From: Streptomyces sp. ISL-43
GTDB lineage: Bacteria > Actinomycetota > Actinomycetes > Streptomycetales > Streptomycetaceae
Direction of reading: 5' to 3'
DNA: 57,463 nucleotides
Assembly: GCF_018614195.1 (NCBI RefSeq)
Contig: NZ_JAGGOT010000026.1
Coordinates: 1-57,463 of the forward strand
Under the pieces are notes generated by a model, which was given only the letters and a program-made list of their open reading frames with translations, was not told where the DNA came from and searched no databases. Position 1 is the stretch's first letter; the number at the start of each line of letters is the position of its first letter. Position numbers and translations under genes: made by a program. Shown one piece after another: positions 15,320 through 23,500 of this stretch.

Positions 15320-16561
15320 ATGCCCGCAGCCTCAGCCGAACGCACCCGCATGCCCGTCGCCGTCTACGTCCTCGGCCTGTCCGTCTTCGCACTCGGAACC
15401 AGCGAGTTCATGCTCTCCGGGCTCCTCCCGCCCATCGCCGAGGACATGGGCGTCACCATCCCCCAGGCGGGGCTGCTCATATCCGCCTTCGCGATCGGCA
15501 TGGTCGTCGGCGCGCCCCTGCTCGCCGTCGCCACGCTGCGGCTGCCCCGCCGCACCACGCTCGTCTCGCTCATCAGCCTCTTCGGCTTCGGGCAGATCGC
15601 GGGCGCGCTGGCGCCCTCGTACGAGCTGCTCTTCGCCTCCCGCATCGTCTCCGCGCTCGCCTGCGCCGGGTTCTGGGCGGTCGGCGCGGCCGTGGCCATC
15701 GCCATGGTCGAGCAGCACCAGCGCGCCCGCGCCATGGCCGTCATGATCGGCGGGCTCTCCATCGCCAACGTCCTCGGCGTCCCGGCCGGCGCGTTCCTCG
15801 GCGAGCACCTGGGCTGGCGTTCTGCGTTCTGGGCGGTCGGCGCGGCCTCCGCCGTCGCGCTCGTGGGCATCCTCGCCCTGATCCCGCGGATCCCGCTGCC
15901 CGCCGAGAAGCCGACGCTCGCCCGGGAGCTGCGCATCTACCGCGACCGCCAGGTGTGGCTGTCGATCGGCGTCACCGCGCTCGCCGCGGGCGGCGTCTTC
16001 TGCGCCTTCAGCTACTTGTCCCCGCTGCTCACGGATGTGGCCGGGCTCGATTCCGGCTGGGTGCCGTGGGTGCTGGGCCTCTTCGGGGTGGGCGCGCTGG
16101 TGGGCACCACGGTGGGCGGGCGGATCGCCGACGCGCACCTCTTCGGGGTGATGCTGTGGGGCATCACGGCCTCCACCCTCTTCCTGGCGGCGCTGGCCCT
16201 GCTGGCCTCGGTCGCCGCGGCGGCCGTCGCCCTTTCCTTCCTGATCGGCTTCTCGGCCTTCTTCACCGCGCCCGCGCTCAACGCCCGCATGTTCAACGTC
16301 GCGGGAGCCGCCCCGACCCTGGCCGGCGCGACGACGACGGCCGCGTTCAACCTCGGCAACACCGGCGGCCCGTGGCTCGGCGGCACCGTCATCGACGCCG
16401 GCTACGGCTACTCCGCCACCGCCTGGGCCGGCGGCGCCATGACGGTCTCCGCCATCGCCCTGGGCCTCGTAGCCCTCCGTCTGGACCGCCGCACCCCGGC
16501 CCCGAGCCGCTTGGTGGCCACCTCGGCCCCTGCCCTCGCGGCCGAGTCCGAGCGGGTCTAA
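15320..16561 (+). CDS. MFS drug exporter, Cmx/CmrA-like
   Basis: A 413-residue major facilitator with twelve predicted membrane helices. The opening helix reads LSVFALGTSEFMLSGLLPPIAEDMG, the known start of DHA1 Cmx/CmrA chloramphenicol exporters and related sugar-efflux proteins. Motif C-like GVPAGAFLGEHLGWRSAFW is in helix 5, and GNTGGPWLGG appears late. The drug range is not shown by sequence. It could be a chloramphenicol efflux pump or a general exporter. The start ATG lacks a clear ribosome site. An internal ATG 11 codons later is possible. Confidence 0.88.
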   Translation: MPAASAERTRMPVAVYVLGLSVFALGTSEFMLSGLLPPIAEDMGVTIPQAGLLISAFAIGMVVGAPLLAVATLRLPRRTTLVSLISLFGFGQIAGALAPSYELLFASRIVSALACAGFWAVGAAVAIAMVEQHQRARAMAVMIGGLSIANVLGVPAGAFLGEHLGWRSAFWAVGAASAVALVGILALIPRIPLPAEKPTLARELRIYRDRQVWLSIGVTALAAGGVFCAFSYLSPLLTDVAGLDSGWVPWVLGLFGVGALVGTTVGGRIADAHLFGVMLWGITASTLFLAALALLASVAAAAVALSFLIGFSAFFTAPALNARMFNVAGAAPTLAGATTTAAFNLGNTGGPWLGGTVIDAGYGYSATAWAGGAMTVSAIALGLVALRLDRRTPAPSRLVATSAPALAAESERV

Positions 16562-16568
16562 GCCGGGT

Positions 16569-16838
16569 CTAAGCCGCCGGCCGGCCCTTGGGCCGCCGCA
16601 GGCCCGCTTGGGTCAGGCGGCGGAGCAGTTCCTTGCTGCCCACCTCGACCGCGCCCGCTCCCACGGCGTCCGCGTACCGCTGCTCGGGCACGTCGTAGTG
16701 GTCGCGTTCGAAGGCCTTCGCGGGGCAGCCGATCGACGCCGCGAAGGCGTGCAGCTCCTCGAACGAGACGTCGCTGACCAGGTGCGACCACATGCGGCCG
16801 TGGCCGGGCCAGGTCGGCGGGTCGATGTACACGGTCAC
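16569..16838 (-). CDS. DUF4031 protein
   Basis: An 89-residue protein starting at GTG with VTVYIDPPTWPGHGRMWSHLVSD. It continues FEELHAFAASIGCPAKAFERDHYDVPEQRY and a basic C-terminus. This is the DUF4031 pattern (about 80-90 residues), whose function is unknown. The start was fixed by this conserved beginning, as the frame is open further upstream only in a meaningless reading. The stop lies 8 bases from the stop of the convergent MFS gene. It follows the next gene by 7 bases and is probably cotranscribed with it. Confidence 0.85.
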   Translation of the reverse strand: MTVYIDPPTWPGHGRMWSHLVSDVSFEELHAFAASIGCPAKAFERDHYDVPEQRYADAVGAGAVEVGSKELLRRLTQAGLRRPKGRPAA

Positions 16839-16845
16839 CGGCGGC

Positions 16846-17235
16846 TCATTCGCCGGGCCCGAGGACGGACCCGAGGACGGATCCCAGTCCGCCCACCGGC
16901 GCCACCCGCACGCCGGCCTCCGAGCACACCCACTGCGGGTCGGGTCCGAGCTCGGGCTCCACGTCCAGCGCGTGCGGCTCTCCGTGACTGCAGACCGGGC
17001 ACAGCGGCCAGCGCCCGTACTTCTGCAGCAGCGCGTCCTTGACGTCCTGGGCGACGAGTCCGGCGAGGTAGTCGACCCCCTCCGGCCACTGCTCCACCCA
17101 CCACCGGCGGTGCGTGACCGAGTTCTCGACGAGGGAGACGACATCGGCCTCGGCGACCTCTCCCGCGACGAGATCGGCGAGTACGAGGGCGCGTGCGGCG
17201 TGCAGCGCCTGTTCCAGGGGGGTCGCGTGGTCCAT
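16846..17235 (-). CDS. Conserved hypothetical protein with CPVC motif
   Basis: A 129-residue protein (MDHATPLEQALHAARALV...). The first 75 residues are helical and acidic. Then comes WPLCPVCSHGEPHALDVEP followed by PDPQWVCSEAG, a three-Cys-plus-His set that could bind zinc. The C-terminus is Gly-rich (GGLGSVLGSVLGPGE), with a short duplicated GSVLG. I do not know its role. The ATG was chosen at 17235, where CACAAT lies 6 nt upstream. It is immediately upstream of DUF4031 and divergent from the RpiR regulator. Confidence 0.7.
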   Translation of the reverse strand: MDHATPLEQALHAARALVLADLVAGEVAEADVVSLVENSVTHRRWWVEQWPEGVDYLAGLVAQDVKDALLQKYGRWPLCPVCSHGEPHALDVEPELGPDPQWVCSEAGVRVAPVGGLGSVLGSVLGPGE

Positions 17236-17341
17236 GGAGACATTGTGGACCCGCGCGGGCCAAGTGGTGAAGGTCCTCTTTGCCGCCCGCATACGGCCCC
17301 TTCCACCGGTGACTCATGGCGGCTTGACGCCCCCACCCCTC

Positions 17342-17387
17342 TGAAAATAGATTTCAAGGGTGAGCAAGCATGTGAAAGAAACCTTCA
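17342..17387 (+). promoter_or_regulatory. Two RpiR-type operators flanking the start of rpiR
   Basis: A perfect inverted repeat TGAAA-ATAGA-TTTCA occupies 17342-17356 and a one-mismatch copy TGAAA-GAAAC-CTTCA occupies 17373-17387. The centres are 31 bp apart (three turns). The first ends 3 bases before the GTG, and the second lies inside the first codons. Autoregulation by the adjacent SIS-domain regulator is likely. Confidence 0.7.
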
Positions 17388-18337
17388 ACGGCGGCGGGGA
17401 AGCGGACGCAGACACCCCCGGCACCCCCGCACCCCCCGCCCCCGCCGCCCTGCGCGCCCGCGTCCGCAGCCTCGGCCCCTCCATGACCCGCTCCATGCAG
17501 GCCGTCGCCGAAGCCGTCGCCGACGACCCCGCCGGCTGCGCCGCGCTCACCGTCACCGACCTCGCCGCCCGCACCGGCACCAGCGAGGCCACCGTCGTCC
17601 GCACCGCCCGCCTCCTCGGCTACCCCGGCTACCGCGACCTGCGCCTCGCGCTCGCCGCGCTCGCCGCCCAGCAGGAGTCCGGCGCGGCCCCCGCCGTCAC
17701 CGTGGACATAGCCGTCGACGACTCCCTCGCGGACGTCGTGGCGAAGCTGGCCCACGAGGAGGCGCAGACCCTCGCCGACACCGCCGCCGGCCTCGACGTC
17801 GCCACCCTCGGCACGGCCGTCACCGCCCTCGCGGGCGCCCGCCGCATCGAGATCTACGGCGTCGGAGCCTCCGGCCTCGTCGCCCAGGACCTCGCCCAGA
17901 AGCTGCAGCGCATCGGCCTCATCGCCCACGCGCACAACGACCCGCACCTGGCCGTCACCAACGCCGTCCTGCTCCGCCCCGGCGACGTGGCCGTCGCCAT
18001 CACCTACTCCGGCGGCACCGGCGACGTCATCGAGCCCCTGCGGATCGCCTTCGAGCGCGGCGCCACCACCCTCGCGCTCACCGGCCGCCCGAACGCCCCC
18101 GTCGCCCACTACGCCGACCTCGTACTGGCCACCTCCGCGGCCCGCGAGACCCAGCTGCGCCCGGCCGCCATGTCGAGCCGGACCAGCCAGCTGCTCGTCG
18201 TCGACTGCCTCTTCGTCGGCGTCGCTCAGCAGACGTACGAGACCGCCGCGCCCGCGCTCGCGGCCTCGTACGAGGCGCTCGCGCCCCGGCACCACACCCC
18301 CGTACCCACGGCCAAGCGCAGCAGCACCACCCGCTAG
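17360..18337 (+). CDS. RpiR/MurR-family regulator
   Basis: A 325-residue regulator. After a 30-residue Pro/Ala-rich leader, the HTH_6 domain (about 40-115) reads ALTVTDLAARTGTSEATVVRTARLLGYPGY. The SIS domain (about 140-270) has RRIEIYGVGASGLVAQDLAQKL and AITYSGGTGDVIEPLRIAFERGA. SIS domains bind phosphosugars, and MurR-type members sense N-acetylmuramate 6-phosphate. It is the first gene of a probable operon with murQ (20-base gap) and a PTS permease, so it should control that pathway. Start choice is uncertain: the GTG at 17360 has no spaced ribosome site, and a GTG four codons on is possible. Confidence 0.9.
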   Translation: MSKHVKETFNGGGEADADTPGTPAPPAPAALRARVRSLGPSMTRSMQAVAEAVADDPAGCAALTVTDLAARTGTSEATVVRTARLLGYPGYRDLRLALAALAAQQESGAAPAVTVDIAVDDSLADVVAKLAHEEAQTLADTAAGLDVATLGTAVTALAGARRIEIYGVGASGLVAQDLAQKLQRIGLIAHAHNDPHLAVTNAVLLRPGDVAVAITYSGGTGDVIEPLRIAFERGATTLALTGRPNAPVAHYADLVLATSAARETQLRPAAMSSRTSQLLVVDCLFVGVAQQTYETAAPALAASYEALAPRHHTPVPTAKRSSTTR

Positions 18338-18357
18338 CAGTTCAGGAGCCCCCACTC

Positions 18358-19284
18358 ATGACCGCGTACACCGAACTCCGCGCCCAGCTCGCCACCTTGA
18401 CCACCGAGGCCTTCCGCCCCGAGCTGGCCGAGATCGACCGGCTGTCCACCCTTGAGATCGCCCGTCTCATGAACGCCGAGGACGCCACCGTCCCCGCCGC
18501 CGTCGCCGGCCGGCTGGAGGAGATCGCCGCCGCCATCGACGGGATCGCCGAGCGGATGGCCCGCGGCGGGCGCCTGGTCTACGCGGGAGCCGGCACCGCC
18601 GGCCGGATGGGCGTACTGGACGCCAGCGAGTGCCCGCCCACCTTCAACACCGACCCCCGCGAGGTCGTCGGCCTGATCGCGGGCGGCCCCTCCGCCATGG
18701 TCAAGGCCGTCGAAGGCGCCGAGGACTCCAGGGAACTGGCCGCCGAGGACCTGACCGCGCTGGCCCTGACCGCCGACGACACCGTCATCGGGATCTCCGC
18801 CTCCGGCCGCACCCCGTACGCGATCGGCGCCGTCGAGTTCGCCCGCGGCCGCGGCGCGCTCACCGTCGGCCTGTCCTGCAACGCCGGCTCCGCGCTCGCC
18901 GCGGCCGCCGACCACGGCATCGAGGTCGTCGTCGGCCCCGAACTCCTCACCGGCTCCACCCGCTTGAAGGCCGGCACCGCGCAGAAGCTCGTCCTCAACC
19001 TCATCTCCACCGTCACGATGATCCGGCTCGGCAAGACGTACGGAAACCTGATGGTCGACATGCGCTCCTCCAACGAGAAGCTGCGCGCCCGCGCCCGCCG
19101 CATCGTCTCGCTCGCCACCGGGGCCCCCGACGAGGAGATCGAGGCCGCGCTCACCGCCGCCGGCGGCGAGGTCAAGCAGGCCATCCTCGTCATCCTCGGC
19201 GGCGTCGACGGCCCGACGGCCGCCGAACTGCTCACCGCCTCCCAGGGCCACCTCCGGGCCGCCCTCGCCCAGACCACCCGCTGA
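18358..19284 (+). CDS. murQ: N-acetylmuramic acid 6-phosphate etherase
   Basis: A 308-residue MurQ, the usual length. It cleaves the lactyl ether of MurNAc-6-phosphate to GlcNAc-6-phosphate and D-lactate in peptidoglycan recycling. Family marks are GRLVYAGAGTAGRMGVLDASECPPTF (with catalytic Glu at about 91), IGISASGRTPYAIGAVEFA in the SIS fold, and LLTGSTRLKAGTAQKLVLNLIST. The ATG has aggag upstream. It lies between the RpiR regulator and the PTS EIIBC, which would bring in and phosphorylate the substrate. Its product can go to NagA, also in this window. Confidence 0.96.
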   Translation: MTAYTELRAQLATLTTEAFRPELAEIDRLSTLEIARLMNAEDATVPAAVAGRLEEIAAAIDGIAERMARGGRLVYAGAGTAGRMGVLDASECPPTFNTDPREVVGLIAGGPSAMVKAVEGAEDSRELAAEDLTALALTADDTVIGISASGRTPYAIGAVEFARGRGALTVGLSCNAGSALAAAADHGIEVVVGPELLTGSTRLKAGTAQKLVLNLISTVTMIRLGKTYGNLMVDMRSSNEKLRARARRIVSLATGAPDEEIEAALTAAGGEVKQAILVILGGVDGPTAAELLTASQGHLRAALAQTTR

Positions 19285-19320
19285 CCCCCGCCGACCCCGA
19301 GCAGCAAGGCGAACACCACG

Positions 19321-20826
19321 ATGTCCACTGACAAGAACCGCGCCACAGCCGCCGCGATCCTTCCTCTGGTCGGCGGCCCGGACAACGTCCTCTCCATCGC
19401 GCACTGCATGACCCGGCTGCGCATCACCCTGCGCGACCGCTCCCTGGTCCAGGACGAGGCCCTGAAGGCCGTGCCCGCCGTGATGGGCGTCGTCGAGGAC
19501 GACACCTACCAGATCGTGCTGGGACCGGGCACCGTCGCCCGCGTGACGCCCGAGTTCGAGGCCCTGGTCGCGGAGGGCCGCTCGGCCGCCCCGGTGGCCG
19601 GGGCCCCCGGGGCCCCCGGCCACACCGTCACCGCCGACGAACTCGCCGCCCAGGGCGCGGCCATCAAGGACGCCCGGAAGGCGAGGAACGCCACCCCCTT
19701 CAAGCTGGTCCTGCGCCGCGTCGCGAACATCTTCGTCCCGCTGATCCCGGCCCTGATCGGCTGCGGCATCATCGCGGGCCTGGGCGGCTTCATGACGAAC
19801 ATGGGCTGGCTGCCCGCGGTCGTCCCGGCGCTCGCCGCCACGGCCACCGGGTTCATGTCCCTGATCGCGGTCTTCGTCGGCTACAACACCGCCAAGGAGT
19901 TCGGCGGCACCGCGATCCTCGGCGGCGCCGTCGCCGCGATCATCGTCTTCCCGGGCGTCACCAAGATCGACGCCTTCGGCCAGCAGCTCTCCCCCGGCCA
20001 GGGCGGCGTACTCGGCGCCCTGGCGGCCGCGCTGCTCGCGGTCCAGGTGGAGAAGTGGTGCCGCAAGTGGGTCCCGGAGGCGCTGGACGTCCTCGTCACC
20101 CCCACCCTCACCGTCCTGATCTCCGGCCTGGTCACCATCTTCGGCCTGATGTTCGTCGCCGGTGAGGTCTCCAGCGCCATCGGTACGTTCGCCACGTGGC
20201 TCCTCGCCACCGGCGGCGCCTTCGCGGGCCTGGTCCTCGGCGGCCTCTTCCTCCCGCTGGTCATGCTGGGCCTGCACCAGGCCCTGATCCCCATCCACAC
20301 CACCCTGATCGAGCAGACCGGCTACACCGTCCTCCTGCCCATCCTCGCCATGGCGGGCGCGGGCCAGGTCGGCGCGGCCATCGCCGTCTACTACCGCCTC
20401 CCGCGCAACCGCTCGATCCGCACCACGATCAAGTCCGCCCTCCCGGCCGGCTTCCTGGGCGTCGGCGAACCGCTGATCTACGGCGTCTCCCTCCCCCTGG
20501 GCCGACCCTTCATCACCGCGTGCGTCGGCGGCGCGGCCGGGGGAGCCTTCGTCGGCCTCTTCAACCAGTTGGGCACCGCCTTCGGCTCCAACGCCATCGG
20601 CCCCTCGGGCTGGGCCCTCTTCCCGCTGCTGGACGGCAAGTCGGGCATGGGGATGACCATCGCGATCTACGCGGGCGGCCTGGCCGTCGGCTACCTCGTC
20701 GGCTTCCTCGCCACGTACTTCTTCGGCTTCACGCGTCAGATGCTGGCCGACTTCAACACCGACCCGGACACCGAGCCGGCGGAAGCCGCCCACCCGGAGC
20801 GCACGAAGGAACCGGCCCTGGCCTGA
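19321..20826 (+). CDS. PTS EIIBC permease, probably for N-acetylmuramate
   Basis: A 501-residue fusion. The EIIB domain is N-terminal (1-90), with the phospho-accepting Cys29 in IAHCMTRLRITLRD. The EIIC domain follows from about 125 with ten or so membrane helices and the GVGEPLIYGVSLPLGRPF loop (the GE-P sugar motif). It resembles MurP/glucose-type permeases that depend on a separate EIIA (Crr). It takes the sugar up as the 6-phosphate. The context with murQ and an RpiR regulator points to MurNAc as substrate, though that is inference. It ends in a strong terminator. Confidence 0.9.
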   Translation: MSTDKNRATAAAILPLVGGPDNVLSIAHCMTRLRITLRDRSLVQDEALKAVPAVMGVVEDDTYQIVLGPGTVARVTPEFEALVAEGRSAAPVAGAPGAPGHTVTADELAAQGAAIKDARKARNATPFKLVLRRVANIFVPLIPALIGCGIIAGLGGFMTNMGWLPAVVPALAATATGFMSLIAVFVGYNTAKEFGGTAILGGAVAAIIVFPGVTKIDAFGQQLSPGQGGVLGALAAALLAVQVEKWCRKWVPEALDVLVTPTLTVLISGLVTIFGLMFVAGEVSSAIGTFATWLLATGGAFAGLVLGGLFLPLVMLGLHQALIPIHTTLIEQTGYTVLLPILAMAGAGQVGAAIAVYYRLPRNRSIRTTIKSALPAGFLGVGEPLIYGVSLPLGRPFITACVGGAAGGAFVGLFNQLGTAFGSNAIGPSGWALFPLLDGKSGMGMTIAIYAGGLAVGYLVGFLATYFFGFTRQMLADFNTDPDTEPAEAAHPERTKEPALA

Positions 20827-20831
20827 CGGAA

Positions 20832-20872
20832 GAAGGCTCCCGGCCGGTGGACCACACCGGCCGGGAGCCTTC
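20832..20872 (+). terminator. Strong hairpin terminator of the murQ-PTS operon
   Basis: A perfect 18-bp stem (gaaggctcccggccggtg with its complement) closes a 5-nt loop, 5 bases after the permease stop. Confidence 0.9.
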
Positions 20873-20893
20873 ACTGCCTCACGTCACATCACG

Positions 20894-20923
20894 TCACGCC
20901 GCATCACGCCGCATCACGCCGCA
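20894..20923. repeat. Three 10-bp tandem repeats
   Basis: The unit tcacgccgca is repeated exactly three times, preceded by looser cacgtcacat copies from 20880. It abuts the last codon of the lipase remnant, so slippage may have trimmed or extended that reading frame. Confidence 0.8.
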
Positions 20924-21615
20924 TCAGGCGCAGTTGGACGGAGCCGGCCGGCCCGCGAAGCGGTCCGCGATCCAGCCCAGGTACTCCTGCTCCGCGACGT
21001 TGGGGATCGTCTGGTGCGTCGCGCCCTGGTACTTCGTGTACTGCACCACCGCGTCGTCGAAGCTGCAGGCCCGCGCGACGTACTCGTCGGTCGAGTTCGG
21101 GTTGATGACGGTGTCCGCCGTCCCCTGCATCACCAGCACCGGCGCCACCGCGGCGACCAGGCCCGCCGTGTTCTCGCGGAAGTGCTGGTGCCAGACCTCC
21201 GGCACCTCCGAAAGCGGCTGGAACAGCGTGTCGAGCTGCCCGACGTTGCCCACGTTGTTCTGGATCACGTCGGAGAAGTGCTCGATGCACGCCACCCCGT
21301 CGCCTCTGAGCGCCTCCAGGCCGGCCGGCTTCAGCACGTCCTCGGCCTTCAGCTCGGGGTAGGCAGCGAGGAAGCCCCGGTAGACGTTGATGCGCAGCGC
21401 CGCGTTGTGGGCGGCCGAGGTGGCATCGGTCGGGCCGGGCAGCACCAGGCCCGTGAAGTCCGGTCCCAGGTTGGCCGCCGGCGCCAGCGCCGCGATGCCG
21501 ACCAGCTGGGTCTCCGGGGTGTACGAGCGGTAGTTCTGGGCGATGAACGCCGCCGCGCCGCCGCCCTGCGACCAGCCCAGGACGGCGGTCTTGCGGTTCG
21601 CGTGGGTGTCGGTGA
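20924..21615 (-). pseudogene. Secreted lipase family protein, N-terminus lost
   Basis: The leftward frame encodes the C-terminal two-thirds of a secretory lipase (LIP-type alpha/beta hydrolase). It reads TDTHANRKTAVLGWSQGGGAAAFIAQNYRSY with the GxSxG nucleophile elbow, then LVGIAALAPAANLGPDFTGLVLPG. Later it has VLVMQGTADTVINPNSTDEY with the acidic residue and YQGATHQTI with the His. Homology begins abruptly beside the IS5 remnant at about 21615, and no signal peptide or N-terminal part is found on the other side. The gene has therefore lost its start. A short product from an internal start at 21445 would lack the catalytic Ser. Confidence 0.8.
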
Positions 21616-21624
21616 AAGGGGGAC

Positions 21625-22143
21625 TTGCAGGTCGAGCCGCCCGGCGGCGTCACCGTCGAGCCGGACGACCATGGCCTTGGCCGCTCGCGCGGCGGCCTGA
21701 CCACCAAGCTCCACCTGGCCGTCGAGCAAGAGCAGAAGCCCATGTCGATTGTGATCACCGCCGGACAGCGCGGCGACTCCCCGCAATTCGAGCCGGTCCT
21801 GAACAAAATCCGCGTCGCCCGCACTGGTGCGGGCCGGCCGCGGACCCGGCCCAACCGGGTCCGCGCCGACAAGGCATACGCCTCCCGCAAGAACCGCGCC
21901 TACCTGCGCAAACGCGGCATCCGCTGCACCATCCCGGACAAGGCCGACCAGGCCCTCAACCGCAAGAAGCGCGGCTCGCGCGGTGGCCGTCCGCCGAAGT
22001 TCGACAAGATCGACTATCGAGATCGGCATGCGGTCGAGTGCGACATCAATCGCCTCAAGCGCCACCGGGCCGTGGCCACGAGGTACGACAAGCTGGCGGT
22101 CCGCTATGAGGCAACCGTGCTGGTCGCGGCCACCAATGAGTGG
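21625..22143 (+). pseudogene. IS5-family DDE transposase remnant, both ends missing
   Basis: The frame reads [28 protein letters not shown], then [79 protein letters not shown]. This is the second half of IS5-type (Streptomyces) transposases with the second Asp and the final Glu in VECDIN. The first catalytic Asp is missing, and the usual ending NEWL-stop is replaced by [11 protein letters not shown], so both ends are gone. It interrupts or abuts the lipase gene. It is not expected to be active. Confidence 0.85.
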
Positions 22144-22336
22144 CCGTGGCCGCACGCTCGCACCGGTCTTTCGTTAACCCTTTGCCGAGGAACCGATGGG
22201 CCAGCTAGGTTCTCCCAGCCGTCCCGGTTGTTCCGGACCGGCGCTGTCGACGAGGAGGTGTGGAGCACATGTGCAGGAGTGCCCAGCAGTTGAGTCCGCG
22301 TACTGACCTTTGCCACTTCCTCACGACGGAGACACC

Positions 22337-23218
22337 TTGTCGTCTCGCATCACCCCACTGACCGACCCCGCTCACGGCCCGAACAGCCGGCGCCTCGCAT
22401 GGCTGGCGTCCGACGCCGATTCCATCCCCATCGGAACCGCCTTTCTGCGCCTGTTCAACAGTCCCGGACAGGAGCACCTGGCCGAACTGACCCTCCAGGT
22501 CCATCCGGCGGAGCGAGGCCAGCACGTCGGCTCGCAGCTCCTCGACGCCGCCGTGGCCGCCGCCCGGGACAACGCCCGCCGCTGCGTCATTGCGCAGGCC
22601 GAGGCCGGATCGCCCGGCGACCAGTTCCTGGTGGCGCGCGGTTTTCGTAAGGTGCTCACCCTGAGGTTCTCCCGCTTGCCACTGGCCGATGTGGACACCA
22701 CCGCCCTCGCCGAGATCATCGAGCATTCGCATCCCGGCTACCGGCTGGCGGCATGGCAGGGAGCTGTCCCCGACGACCTCGCCCAAACGTTTGCCGCCTC
22801 ACGTCGCGCCATGGACGACATGCCCATGGAAGACACCGACTACGGCACCGTGACGTGGGACGTGGACCGGGTCCGGGCCGCGGCGAAGGCCGTCGAACGG
22901 CGCGGCGACCAGCTGCACACCGTCGTCGCCATCGACACCTCCAACGGCTCGATCGCCGGATTCACAGAACTCGTCATTCCCGGCAACGGCACAGGTGATG
23001 GCCAGCACTACGGCACCGGCGTGCGGCCCGAGCACCGTGGACACGGCCTTGGCCGACGGATGAAGGCCGAGTCGATCCGACAGGCCCATGGGCACTATCC
23101 GGGCCTCGGTGGCCTCCTGACCGACACCGCCGACAGCAACAGGCCCATGAGACACATCAACGACAGTCTCGGCTACACACCCACGCACACGACGCACCAG
23201 CACCAGCTCGACCTCTAG
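22337..23218 (+). CDS. Tandem-GNAT acetyltransferase
   Basis: A 293-residue protein with two GNAT folds. The first (about 1-125) has LAELTLQVHPAERGQHVGSQLLDAAV with the CoA-binding loop RGQHVG. The second (about 150-290) has VRPEHRGHGLGRRMKAESI with RGHGLG and closes with TDTADSNRPMRHINDSLGYTP, the usual GNAT end. Such double proteins acetylate small amines or aminoglycoside-like compounds, but the substrate here is unknown. A TTG start at 22337 is preferred because ggaga lies 6 nt upstream. It is isolated in a decayed region and its codon usage is less GC-biased than core genes. Confidence 0.85.
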   Translation: MSSRITPLTDPAHGPNSRRLAWLASDADSIPIGTAFLRLFNSPGQEHLAELTLQVHPAERGQHVGSQLLDAAVAAARDNARRCVIAQAEAGSPGDQFLVARGFRKVLTLRFSRLPLADVDTTALAEIIEHSHPGYRLAAWQGAVPDDLAQTFAASRRAMDDMPMEDTDYGTVTWDVDRVRAAAKAVERRGDQLHTVVAIDTSNGSIAGFTELVIPGNGTGDGQHYGTGVRPEHRGHGLGRRMKAESIRQAHGHYPGLGGLLTDTADSNRPMRHINDSLGYTPTHTTHQHQLDL

Positions 23219-23227
23219 CTGCAAACA

Positions 23228-23265
23228 GACGGGCCGGACCTGGACATCACCTCGCCCGGCCCGTC
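23228..23265 (+). terminator. Hairpin after the GNAT gene
   Basis: A 10-bp perfect stem gacgggccgg/ccggcccgtc with an 18-nt loop, 10 bases after the GNAT stop. Confidence 0.6.
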
Positions 23266-23266
23266 G

Positions 23267-23500
23267 ACACTTTCGATACACGCCCCAGAGGGTTCTCTCA
23301 AGCTGATGGGCTTCGAGGATGCTCCCCCGCTCGCTTACGTTCAAGGCAATGGAACAGGACTGCTGTTGGACGATCCGGCCGAGGTCGCCCGGCACTCCCT
23401 GACCTACGATCTGCTCACGGCCAACGCGCTCTCCCCAGACAAGTCGCCGGCCATGATCGAGTACGTGGCGGAGGGTTACGAGCATGACGCACCAGCCTGA
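23267..23500 (+). pseudogene. C-terminal fragment of an Scr1-type (DUF5753) XRE regulator
   Basis: The frame reads APEGSLKLMGFEDAPPLAYVQGNGTGLLLDDPAEVARHSLTYDLLTANALSPDKSPAMIEYVAEGYEHDAPA. The pattern GxFEDxPxLAYVxGxGTG, the PAEVAR/YDLL helix and ALSPxxS are the end of the DUF5753 domain of actinomycete HTH regulators (Scr1/WhiJ-like). The HTH and most of the domain are missing. The sequence before it is the GNAT terminator. It overlaps the DUF397 gene by 17 bases, the standard arrangement for this regulator-partner pair. Confidence 0.75.

Noticed and set aside
18334..20874. An 846-codon frame opposite murQ and the PTS permease
   Set aside because: It has a repetitive Gly/Asp/Gln composition and is only a shadow of the genes on the plus strand.
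20880..20930. CRISPR-like repeats
   Set aside because: These and the other tandem arrays have no spacers of even length and no cas genes are present.
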